Of a stretch of 64,000 nt of DNA, positions 1 to 8,528 are shown in pieces. Within the stretch, counting starts at the first letter, position 1; each line of letters starts with the position of its first letter. The DNA is from Lepiota brunneoincarnata. Taxonomy: Eukaryota; Basidiomycota; Agaricomycetes; Agaricales; Agaricaceae. The stretch lies in the NCBI GenBank assembly GCA_023014365.1, contig JAEBUN010000012.1:620001-684000 (forward strand). The letters are read 5' to 3'. Position numbers and translations under genes: made by a program. The notes beneath the pieces were generated by a model, which did no database searches, was not told the origin of the DNA, and worked only from the letters and a program-made list of their open reading frames with translations.

Positions 1-922
1 CTTTATATCCAGCAGTCTTGAAAACTTTCATGTCCTAGAATCCAATGAGATGATCAGGAAGTTAGATTCATGGAGAACACAGTGTAAATCTGCAGGAAAC
101 ATAACTACCCTGAATTCAAGTGGACGAATTATCCCCCTTTCCAGCTATTACAGTGTAGCCCCCTTAACGGCAAGAGATCAGGTGAGGAGGATAATGAGGT
201 TCTTTCACCAGCTCTTTGGAAGGTACAAAGCTCAAGTTGGCAACATTTTCCAAGTAAGGATCCTTGCAATCTTGAACTACTACACTCCTTATACAAATAA
301 GGAGTGGAAAAGGGCATGAAGCCTTGAAGATGGACCTTGTTTTGAGGTAGTCAATCTAGACAACAATTTCTATCTGATTAAGGACAGGTGTCATCAATTC
401 CAACTCAGGTTCAGAAAGGAGCATGCACAAAATTGGTCTCCTTTGAGCATAGCCCAGTATTACTGCTAGAAACTCTCACAAAGCAAGGGAGCTTGGATGG
501 ACCCTTGGATAATGGACACTATATTATTCAAGCACTTCAGAGTTGAATGGGGGGATGCCTATCTTGACTATGCCACCTGGGTACTTAACTTGTGCTATGA
601 ATTAACATGAAATGATAAACCTCAGATTTATATGAACCACCCACGGTTCGAGATGAAGCAAACCTCAGCCTCCAAGTATGTCATCTGAGACACAGTGACA
701 CTTATGGAGAACAAAATATCGAGGCGGCTCTTAAGCAATCCAAACTTTGATCCTATTGGATGGGTTTGCAAGCATCTGGGAAATAAACCTCATGTAAGTG
801 ATGAAGAATCTGAGGAGACTTTGCCTCACCTTGATTGGCTGTTTATGACCAAGAATGAAGAAGGTTTCCCAGCTATTGAGCTCAACACTCAGCAGGTACA
901 GGCAGGAACTTACTCTTCAATA

Positions 923-1132
923 CAGTGACCCACAAAACTGTTCCAATGTTTTGTACTTTTGACTTAAAGTAGTAATAGCTCAGTAAATAAAATAGCCATA
1001 TTTGTGAATATATTTATAAACATAGCCAAATATGTCATATCTGACTCTGCAAAGTTGCATCATGTAATACTTCCAAATTAGGCAATTATGAATTTTGTAA
1101 TCATTTTAAGTCATTGGAACGGTTTTGTCAAT
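923..1132 (+). repeat. Left 210-bp terminal inverted repeat of the Tc1 element
   Basis: Pairs with 2319-2528 at high identity. The motif at 933-949 (ACAAAACTGTTCCAATG) recurs in inverse orientation at 1112-1128, so each TIR is bounded by inverted copies of one 17-bp motif. Confidence 0.9.
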
Positions 1133-1162
1133 GACATATTATACTAGGCTATCCTATTATTT

Positions 1163-2179
1163 CTAGTACTTAGAGTAGCCCCCCCTGGCTTTGAGTACAG
1201 CTGCTACTCTTCTAGGCATACTTTCAATTAACTTCTGACACTCAGAAGCTGGAATAGCATCCCACTCCTTTTCTACCCTCTGCCACAACTCCTCCATACC
1301 CTTGGGAGGAGATTCATACTCTCCCAACTTTCTCTTCACATATTCCCATAAGTGTTCAATGGGATTGAGGTCAGGTGACTGTGCTGGCCAGGTTAGGAGC
1401 CTAAAATGATTTTTTTGAAACCATTCTTTGGCCAGTGTACTCTTGTGTTTGGGGTCATTATCTTGCTGAAAGATAATATCTCGGGGTTTAAGCTTGTACC
1501 ACCGGAGACTCTTCTTCAAATCTTCCTCCAAAATTTGCACAAACAACTCTGCATCCATCCTTCCATCAATCCTCACTGCATAGCCTGGGCCATCCCACAG
1601 CATACAGCCCCAAACCATCACTGATCCTCCTCCATACTTCAGAGTTCCCTTGACCAATCTTTCACTAAGCCCCTCTCCCTTCTTTTTCCATCCCCACTTC
1701 CTCCCATCTGACCCCAAACAATTAATTTTGGTCTCATCAGACCATACAACCAGCTTCCAGTCCTCCATAGTCCAATGCTGGTGTGTCAGAGCAAAATCCA
1801 GCCTAGCCCTCCTATGCTTGTCAGAGAGTAAAGGCTTTTTTTGCTTGACTACAGCCTTCATTCCTGCCTGTTTGAGATGCCTTGCTACAGTCTGTGAAGA
1901 GACTGATGTCCCAATGATGGGAGCAAGAGATTTGGCTATATCTACAGCAGTTTCAGCCTTGCCAGCAGAGATAAGATGGATAGCATGCTGAATATTAGTG
2001 GTAGAGAGTTTTGAAGGACGTCCTCCAAGTGATTTAGTAAGGCTGGAACAATTTTTAGAGGCTAGCCTGGATATGGTACTGCGCCCAACACCAGTAATTG
2101 CCTCAATTTTAGTATAGGAATGATGAGAATTTAGCAAAGAGAGGATGGTTTGCTTTAGAGTAGAAGATAATGGCTTCAT
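1163..2179 (-). CDS. Tc1-type transposase, 338 aa, intact
   Basis: Cut-and-paste transposase acting on the flanking TIRs. The N-terminus has two helix-turn-helix-like parts: SSTLKQTILSLLNSHHSYTK, and GVGRSTISRL followed by GGRPSKL. The catalytic triad is visible: first Asp in VVWSDETKIN, second Asp in IIFQQDNDPKHK, and Glu in PDLNPIEHLWE. The second D and the E are separated by 34 residues, the Tc1 DD34E signature. The length matches the family (about 340 aa) and there is no internal stop. Unlike the surrounding Gypsy-A sequence it shows no decay, so it is recent. The ATG at 2177-2179 is followed by MKPLSS. I infer that it is potentially functional; activity is not shown by sequence. Confidence 0.93.
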   Translation of the reverse strand: MKPLSSTLKQTILSLLNSHHSYTKIEAITGVGRSTISRLASKNCSSLTKSLGGRPSKLSTTNIQHAIHLISAGKAETAVDIAKSLAPIIGTSVSSQTVARHLKQAGMKAVVKQKKPLLSDKHRRARLDFALTHQHWTMEDWKLVVWSDETKINCLGSDGRKWGWKKKGEGLSERLVKGTLKYGGGSVMVWGCMLWDGPGYAVRIDGRMDAELFVQILEEDLKKSLRWYKLKPRDIIFQQDNDPKHKSTLAKEWFQKNHFRLLTWPAQSPDLNPIEHLWEYVKRKLGEYESPPKGMEELWQRVEKEWDAIPASECQKLIESMPRRVAAVLKARGGYSKY

Positions 2180-2318
2180 GGTAGGTAGGGGGGTTGAGAA
2201 TGATGGGACATGGCTGTCAGCACATCAATTTATATGTCAAAGACACGTGGTCACATGATCTTGTTGATTCACAATCAATGGAGTCATGTGATTGCTTGGA
2301 TTAGTATTAAAAATTACT

Positions 2319-2528
2319 ATTGACAAAACCGTTCCAATGACTTAAAATGATTACAAAATTCATAATTGCCTCATTTAGAAGTATTACATAACGCGACTTT
2401 GCAGGGTCAGATATGACATATTTGGCTATGTTTATAAATATATTCACAAATTTAGCTATTTTATTTACTGAGCTATTACTACTTTAAGTCAAAAGTACAA
2501 AACATTGGAACGGTTTTGTGGGTCACTG
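2319..2528 (-). repeat. Right 210-bp terminal inverted repeat of the Tc1 element
   Basis: Reverse complement of 923-1132 with only scattered mismatches. The 17-bp motif appears at 2323-2339 and inverted at 2503-2519. Confidence 0.9.
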
Positions 2529-2898
2529 TAGAGAGGAATGCCATAGCCCGGAAAGATGCCATACGTTCTATGCCTAGACCCCTGGTAATTGTGGTAAACA
2601 TAAATGGCCACCCAGCTCAGGCGCTGTTAGATTCTGGATTGCTGGGGGACTTCATTTCCAGTAACCTAGCACAGCAGCTAGGGGTCAAACAGGTGGAGCT
2701 CTCATCTCCTGTTAGCGTGCAAATGGCAGTGCAAGGCTCTTGCACTAAGGTGAACTTTGGAACAAAGGTCAAATTGCAGTATCAGGATATAAATGAGGAG
2801 CATTACTTTGATATTATCAACCTATCTAGCTATGATTTGATTTTGGGGACTCCATTCATGTTCCAACACAGGGTCAGTATATCACTTGAGCCTCCTAC

Positions 2899-3284
2899 TG
2901 TTACCCGGGTTAGGGGTTCGCTCTTGAGTAGCACGGCGTTCGAGGCAAGATGTCTATACAGACTTGGTCTTGTCCTACTAGGCGTGACTTAGAGACGACG
3001 GAGCACTATAGTCCAGCCGGTTTAAGGGCAAAGAGGTATAGGAGGCAAGAACTGTATAACACTAAGATAAGGATACAAGGTGTTGTACTGTATCCTTATA
3101 TATCTCTAAGTGTGGCTGTACTCCTACTATAATAATCCAGACCGGGGTAACTATGAGTCAGAGATAAGGAAACATGAGGCGCATACTAAGAATAGTCCTT
3201 CTGATGTACACTACTGATAGTTTCATAGTGACATGGGAATGTGAGCTAAAATTAACCGTCCTTCTGATGTGGTTTCTGATAACA
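2899..3284 (-). repeat. 3' LTR of Gypsy-B1 (386 bp)
   Basis: In element orientation it runs TGTTATCAG...GGGTAACA. It lies between target-duplication copy CCTAC and the presumed polypurine side at 3285-3330. Confidence 0.95.
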
Positions 3285-3321
3285 TTAGGTCCGTTTCTAG
3301 AGTTGTTTTCCATACAACTCG

Positions 3322-3639
3322 TTAGTTTCCTTCTTCCGGGTATTCGGCTAAGTAGTTTGGTTCGTAGTAGTCGATTTGGGGTAGGTCGGTGGAGTCTGGT
3401 CTGGGGGGAATAACGGGGGAGAAGGTAGGAGTGGGAGTTCTGTGAAGGTCGAGTGCGATGGCGGTTTCTGGGGATGGGGGCTGTCCTGGGTAAAAGATAT
3501 CATAGAGAAGGCGTCTGAAGTGGGGACTTTCGATTCTCTCTTCTGGTGGGGTGAGTTGGTTTGTTTCAGAAGGAACCACATGGTTCTCCTGTGATGTTTG
3601 ATTCGGCCACGTCGTCGTAGCATTCCTCGTAATAATCAT
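3322..3639 (-). CDS. Gypsy-B1 ORF4 candidate: short frame overlapping the end of ORF3, about 105 aa
   Basis: The frame is +1 relative to ORF3 and extends 240 bp beyond the ORF3 stop. The first downstream ATG in frame is at 3639; the frame is open as far up as 4590. The segment beyond the ORF3 stop (from PPEER to YPEEGN, TAA at 3322) differs from Gypsy-B2 by about 25 synonymous and 7 replacement codons, which is strong evidence that it is translated. It may be expressed from its own ATG, by a +1 frameshift from ORF3, or by splicing. There is no recognisable domain. Its Pro-rich and acidic composition resembles ORF3. Confidence 0.55.
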   Translation of the reverse strand: MIITRNATTTWPNQTSQENHVVPSETNQLTPPEERIESPHFRRLLYDIFYPGQPPSPETAIALDLHRTPTPTFSPVIPPRPDSTDLPQIDYYEPNYLAEYPEEGN

Positions 3640-4690
3640 CGTGGGTGAGATCGATGTATCGATGGTGAGTCGTGGGAGTGGTTGAGGGACGGGTTGTAGG
3701 ATTTCTGGAGTAGGGGGCGTGTCGAGTCTTTCGACTTGGGCATTCGGTCCGTTTATGGCGCGGTTGAAAGACGGCGCAGTGGGGGCATCTGTATTTGATG
3801 CAATCGTATGAGTAGTGCCCTGGGGCGTATTGCTTACATCCGAGGCAAGCAAATTGGGGGCAATCCATGGCCCAGTGTCCTGTGTGTCTGCATTGGATGC
3901 AGACCGATCTGTCGGTGGTTCGGGGGTTGGTCCGCTGGTGAATGGGATTGGGGGAGTTCCGAATCGGGACGTTGTTATTGGTGATGGTGTGGGTGGTGTC
4001 CTTGGTGGGGGTGAGAAGTCTGAAGGGATTTCTGATACTGGCGGGCTTTCTTCCCTTGCTGGGGGCGGTGGTGATGATAGCGGCAGTGGTCGTCGTGGTA
4101 GTGGTGGGGATGGTTGTGGTGGGGGGCTGCGAGGTATGTACCTCATTTCGTTTGGGTAGGTTCTTCGACACCTCGGACATGAGGCCCGATCTTGAGCGGA
4201 GAAGTCGCTCGAGTGATTCTGCCCAGGCACGTTGCGTATTGTATGCAGTAGCGAGAGCCTTAGTCTGTCGTACGTGGTGGGTATAGTCGTACCAGAGTTG
4301 TCGGTCGTATTCTGAAATTGGAGTGTGTTCCAATTTAATTGTAAAGGCTCCGTCGGTGGCAGCCTCGCGCAGATCTCCGTCAGAAGGGTGATCTGGTCCA
4401 TATGATCGTACTCCAGCTGTATGGTATCTAAGGGAGGCGGCTGGGGCTGCTGTTGGTTCTGGGGTGTCATTGGGGTCAGGGGTCTCGTCCCTGGGGGAGG
4501 TGTATGTTGCGGCGAAGGTGTGAGAGGGGGTGTAGGGAGACGGGGCCGGAACGGGAGTTGTTTGAAGTGTTGTATGTTCGACACTTGCATTGTTTATGAT
4601 GACGACGGAGGACGATGAGGAGGTTGGTGAAGGTGTTGTTGAAAAAGGGGGAGTAGTTTGGGGGCGAGTGAGGTCGAGGTTCATGGGCAT
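3566..4690 (-). CDS. Gypsy-B1 ORF3: Thr/Pro-rich zinc-knuckle protein downstream of pol, 374 aa
   Basis: Its ATG lies two bases after the pol TAA, in the -1 frame. The N-terminal part is Thr/Pro-rich and low-complexity. The C-terminal third has a CCHC knuckle (CIQCRHTGHWAMDC) followed by further Cys/His pairs (CLGCKQYAPGHYSYDC, CPHCAVF, RTECPS) and an acidic end (DLTHDDYYEECYDD). Against Gypsy-B2, differences across the knuckle and C-terminus are mostly synonymous (about 21 synonymous codons versus 5 replacement), so this frame is coding. Extra ORFs after pol are unusual in chromoviruses. The function is unknown; an accessory nucleic-acid-binding role is only an inference from the knuckle. 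Confidence 0.75.
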   Translation of the reverse strand: MPMNLDLTRPQTTPPFSTTPSPTSSSSSVVIINNASVEHTTLQTTPVPAPSPYTPSHTFAATYTSPRDETPDPNDTPEPTAAPAASLRYHTAGVRSYGPDHPSDGDLREAATDGAFTIKLEHTPISEYDRQLWYDYTHHVRQTKALATAYNTQRAWAESLERLLRSRSGLMSEVSKNLPKRNEVHTSQPPTTTIPTTTTTTTAAIITTAPSKGRKPASIRNPFRLLTPTKDTTHTITNNNVPIRNSPNPIHQRTNPRTTDRSVCIQCRHTGHWAMDCPQFACLGCKQYAPGHYSYDCIKYRCPHCAVFQPRHKRTECPSRKTRHAPYSRNPTTRPSTTPTTHHRYIDLTHDDYYEECYDDVAESNITGEPCGSF

Positions 4691-4692
4691 CT

Positions 4693-7600
4693 TTAAGTAC
4701 GTTTGTTGTGGGAGCGAAGTTGTCTTTGGTTGGTTCTGGTGGGTTCCTGTTCTTTCTGGAGAATTCCATGAGCTTCTTTATACTCGGTCAAGTATTCTTT
4801 GGCGTTTTCATGAAGTGTTTCGTCGGTGATCCATTCGTTCTCCGTGTGGGAGTATCCTTTCCATTTGACGTAGTATTGGAGTTTTCCACGATGTTGTCGG
4901 TGGTTTAGAATGGCTTCTATTTCGTATTCTTCTTCTTCATTGATGATGTCTGGTGGTGGTGGGGTTGGATGAGATCTGTATGCTTCTGTTTCGGTGTATG
5001 GAGTTAGAAGGTTTCTGTGGAATATTGGATGTATCTTCCATTTGATTGGAAGTTTTAGTTTGTAGGTGAGCGGTGATAGGGCTTCTGTAATAAGGAAGGG
5101 TCCTAGTCGTTTTGGGGATATTTTGTTGGAAATGAAGGGGAGTTTGAGGTTCTTGGCTTCTAGCCATACTTTTTGATGTGTTTCAAGGGGTTTGACAGTT
5201 CTTCTGGTTCTTTGTTTCATAATGTCGGCGGAGAGTTGATGTGCCGCATGTGCTTCTTTTCTGGCATCATCAAGGAGTTTGATGCGTTCGTCTACTGATG
5301 GAAAGTTCAATGTTTCCATTACCGTGGGTATCGGTGGAGGGTTGTATCCCATGATTAGTTCGAATGGGGATTTCTGCCTCGAGGCATGTATTTTGGAGTT
5401 GTGTGCGAACTCGGCGATAGGGAGGGTTTCTGACCAGTCAAGGGGATTCCTGGTGCAGTATATGGCGAGATAGGTCTCGATTTCTTGATTGTATCGTTCT
5501 GTGGAACCATCTGTTTGGGGATGGTATGCAGTTGAAAATGCCTGTTGTATGTTAAGGCGTTTGGCTAGCTGTTGGAGGGAGTTGGCGGCGAATCTGGGGT
5601 CTCGATCTGATATGATTTTGTCGGGTAGTCCGAATCTGGTGAAGATTCTTTCTATTAATATTCGTCCGATGTCATCGGCGTTTGATCGATCTGAGGTTGG
5701 GATGAAAATTACCCCCTTCGTAAGGCCGTGGTCCACCACGGACAATATCGCATTATGGCTGGCACTAGGCGGTAGACCGGTGATAAGATCCCATGAGATC
5801 TGAGCAAATGGGCGTTTAGATGCTGGTGGAGGGATCGGTTGAGTCGGTGCGCAATCCAGTCTGCGTATGATTTTATGTTGCTGACACTCTGGACAGCCCT
5901 TGACATAGTTTTTTATGAATGTTGACATTCCTGGCCAATACACTTCTTTCTTGGCGAGGCGGTATGTTTCCTGTTCTCCAGGATGACCATGTGTGGGATG
6001 GTCGTGGTATCTTGCGATGACATCGCGTCTGAGTTGAAGGTCTTCCGGAATAATGACACGTTCTTGGAACGTGAGGAGTGAACCATTTGGGGTTGGAACT
6101 GTTCCGAAGTCTTTATCGGCGGCGTTAGGGTGGGCTTCTTTTAGGAGTTTGAACGCTTCAGTGGTTCTAGCGTTGTATTTGGGTGATTCCGTGATTCTTT
6201 CTTGGAGCTTTGTATCGACGGTGGCGATAAAGAGGTGTTCTGGGAGTATTGTGACCAGTTTTTGATCTTCTATGTCAGCGGCGGCGACAAAAAGGTTGTT
6301 TGGAAGCATGGTGATGTCTTCGTTGTCGTTATCTTCATCAGGGACGTGGTCTGGACGTCTTGATAGAGCGTCTGGTGCAGGAATTTTTGATCCTGGGACG
6401 TGTTCTAATTTGAAGTTGTAGTCAGCAAGGGTCTGTACCCATCGTGCTTGTCGGCGGTTGATTTTCTGGGGTTTACGCCAGTATGTGAGGTTTTGGTGGT
6501 CCGTTCTGATACGGACGGTGTGGGGGCTGCCAAGGAGGTAGTGGCGCCATTCTTCGAGGGCTCGGATAATAGTGAGGAGTTCCCTGTCATAGATGTCGTA
6601 ATTTCGTTCCGCTGGTCCGAACGTTTTTGAATAGAACGACACGGGTTTCCGTATTCCGTTGATGTCATATTGATACAGGACAGCTCCTGATGCAAATTTA
6701 GAAGCATCGGCTTCTATCTCGAAGGGTTTTGTGGAGTCGGGCATGAGGAGTACCGGTTCTTTTAGGAATTCATTCTTGAGCGTTTCAAACGCTTTCTGTT
6801 GTTCTTCTTTCCATTCGAATTTGTTTGATTTGGAAAGGAGTTGGTTCAGGGGTTTGGTGTGGTGGGAGTAACTGCGGATGAACTTCCGGTAGAAGTTACA
6901 AAATCCGATGAATTTCCGAATATGTCGGACTGTTTTTGGCACTGGCCAGTCTTCTATTCCTTTGAGTTTTCCAGGATCCATTTTGATCTCGTCTGGCGTG
7001 ATGATCATGCCGAGATATTCGAGTCGTTGTTTGTTGAACTTGCATTTCTCCGTTTTGAGGTAGAGGTCGTTTTCCTGCAATATTTGCAGTACTTTTTCTG
7101 TGAGTCGGTCAGTTTCTTCCTGGGTTTTACCGTAGATTAGGATGTCATCCATGTAGATGATGATTCCTCCTTTCTCCATTATTTCGGAGAATAATGTGTC
7201 CATCATATGTTGGAACGTTGCGGGACTGTTGCAAAGTCCGAAAAACATGACAGTCGGTTCGAAAAGACCCATGGGAGTCTTGAACGCTGCTTTCCATTGA
7301 TCGCCATCTTTGATTCTGATGTTATTGTATCCTAGGCGGACGTCAAGCTTGGTGAAATATTTAGCTCCTTTGAGTTTATCCATGATAGAGGAAATCATGG
7401 GGATTGGGTAGGCATTTTTGACAGTATGATCGTTTAGATAACGATAGTCTTGGCAGGGTCGGAGGTCTCCTCCTTTTTTGGCAACGAAAAAGAAGGGTGA
7501 TGCCATAGGGGATTTTGAAGGGCGGATGTAGCCTTTTCGGAGGTTCTCGTCTATGAATTCTTTTAGCGCTTTTTCTTCGGCAGGTGCTACTTGATAGGGT

Positions 7601-8352
7601 TTCATTGATTTTGCTTCGAATGTCGGCTTTAGTTCGATTTTGTGATCGAATGTTCTTGATGGTGGGAATCTTTTGGAGGCTTTCTTGTTGAATATTTTAG
7701 TCCATCGGGCAAATCTTCGAGGGATCTCGGGTGGTTCTTTGTTTGATTCCAGTTGTTTTCCTTTTTGATTTGCTGACTTTGTCGGGTTATGTTGTTCATT
7801 GTGGAGCGTTGTGGCGTGTGTCGCTTTGGCGTTTACTTCTAATGGGGTTAGAAGCATGGGGTTCATTTCTCTTTCTAGAGAGAAGGTATCGAGGTCAATG
7901 TTTGACAGGTTGACGTATTCTTCGGGGTTTTCCTCGGGTTGAGAGGTTTTTCCAGCCATTATGTCCATGGCGATGGAGTTGAGTTCGACAGGTCGTCGTA
8001 GGGTTCTGAGGAGTTTCGAGAAGTCCTGGTGGTTGATTTGTGGTTTCCAAGAGAATGTCTTGGTCTTCCAGTTGATGTCGGGATTGTATTGTTCCAACCA
8101 GGGAAATCCAATGATGAGGTCTTTCTCACCAGTGTTTGTGACGTACGCTTCTAGCGTGCAATCTCTTCCATCAATGATGGTTCTGATTTTGATGTATTCA
8201 TGGATCTTGCCATGTTGATTATCAGTTCCGTCAACGTTACTGAGTGGAATTGGTTGGTCCAGCCGTTTGGTTTGATAACCATGTCGTTCAACGACCTTGT
8301 AGGAGATGAAATTCCCTTGGGCTCCTGAGTCTATCAGGGCAGTGATGGCCAC
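4693..8352 (-). CDS. Gypsy-B1 Pol: protease, RT, RNase H, integrase, chromodomain (1,219 aa from GTG; frame open further upstream)
   Basis: Domains in order: aspartic protease (ALIDSGAQGNF, residues 4-14); reverse transcriptase (LDVRLGYNNI; catalytic IYMDDI near 399); RNase H (EIEADASKF, RTDHQNLTYW); integrase zinc finger (HPGEQE...CPECQQHK) and catalytic D,D,E (WDLITG near 852, SDRDPRF near 915, STERYNQE near 947); C-terminal chromodomain (YYVKWKGYSHTENEWITDE, about 1140-1197). All key residues are present. The annotated start is GTG, where B2 has ATG. The frame is open upstream into the gag stop and is -1 relative to gag, so a Gag-Pol fusion by frameshifting is plausible. It is intact, with no stop. 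Confidence 0.93.
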   Translation of the reverse strand: MAITALIDSGAQGNFISYKVVERHGYQTKRLDQPIPLSNVDGTDNQHGKIHEYIKIRTIIDGRDCTLEAYVTNTGEKDLIIGFPWLEQYNPDINWKTKTFSWKPQINHQDFSKLLRTLRRPVELNSIAMDIMAGKTSQPEENPEEYVNLSNIDLDTFSLEREMNPMLLTPLEVNAKATHATTLHNEQHNPTKSANQKGKQLESNKEPPEIPRRFARWTKIFNKKASKRFPPSRTFDHKIELKPTFEAKSMKPYQVAPAEEKALKEFIDENLRKGYIRPSKSPMASPFFFVAKKGGDLRPCQDYRYLNDHTVKNAYPIPMISSIMDKLKGAKYFTKLDVRLGYNNIRIKDGDQWKAAFKTPMGLFEPTVMFFGLCNSPATFQHMMDTLFSEIMEKGGIIIYMDDILIYGKTQEETDRLTEKVLQILQENDLYLKTEKCKFNKQRLEYLGMIITPDEIKMDPGKLKGIEDWPVPKTVRHIRKFIGFCNFYRKFIRSYSHHTKPLNQLLSKSNKFEWKEEQQKAFETLKNEFLKEPVLLMPDSTKPFEIEADASKFASGAVLYQYDINGIRKPVSFYSKTFGPAERNYDIYDRELLTIIRALEEWRHYLLGSPHTVRIRTDHQNLTYWRKPQKINRRQARWVQTLADYNFKLEHVPGSKIPAPDALSRRPDHVPDEDNDNEDITMLPNNLFVAAADIEDQKLVTILPEHLFIATVDTKLQERITESPKYNARTTEAFKLLKEAHPNAADKDFGTVPTPNGSLLTFQERVIIPEDLQLRRDVIARYHDHPTHGHPGEQETYRLAKKEVYWPGMSTFIKNYVKGCPECQQHKIIRRLDCAPTQPIPPPASKRPFAQISWDLITGLPPSASHNAILSVVDHGLTKGVIFIPTSDRSNADDIGRILIERIFTRFGLPDKIISDRDPRFAANSLQQLAKRLNIQQAFSTAYHPQTDGSTERYNQEIETYLAIYCTRNPLDWSETLPIAEFAHNSKIHASRQKSPFELIMGYNPPPIPTVMETLNFPSVDERIKLLDDARKEAHAAHQLSADIMKQRTRRTVKPLETHQKVWLEAKNLKLPFISNKISPKRLGPFLITEALSPLTYKLKLPIKWKIHPIFHRNLLTPYTETEAYRSHPTPPPPDIINEEEEYEIEAILNHRQHRGKLQYYVKWKGYSHTENEWITDETLHENAKEYLTEYKEAHGILQKEQEPTRTNQRQLRSHNKRT

Positions 8353-8528
8353 GGGTTTTGATGTCCGTTCACTCCAAATCTCGATGGGTAAGAAAAGGGA
8401 TCGTTTATTTGGGGATAGTCGTAATTGTACAGAGTTTATCGAGAAAATGTCCTTCTGGGAGTGAGAGTACGAAATGTCCTTCTGAGTTCTGGAACGTGCA
8501 GGGGCACATCTGTCAACAGCGTTCCTTT

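Larger units (their letters stand above)
923..2528. mobile_element. Tc1/mariner (Tc1-type, DD34E) DNA transposon, apparently complete
   Basis: The element is 1,606 bp, begins CAGTGACCC and ends GGGTCACTG. It is flanked by TA on both sides (921-922, 2529-2530), the canonical Tc1 target duplication. It has 210-bp terminal inverted repeats and one long transposase ORF on the minus strand. It is inserted in the Gypsy-A gag/protease frame: host codons run unbroken from 920-922 into 2531. Everything needed for mobility looks present. Confidence 0.95.

Noticed and set aside
3322..4590. 422-codon minus-strand ORF overlapping ORF3 as one full-length protein
   Set aside because: In the overlap the B1/B2 substitutions follow the ORF3 frame, so only the part beyond the ORF3 stop is kept as a candidate (ORF4).
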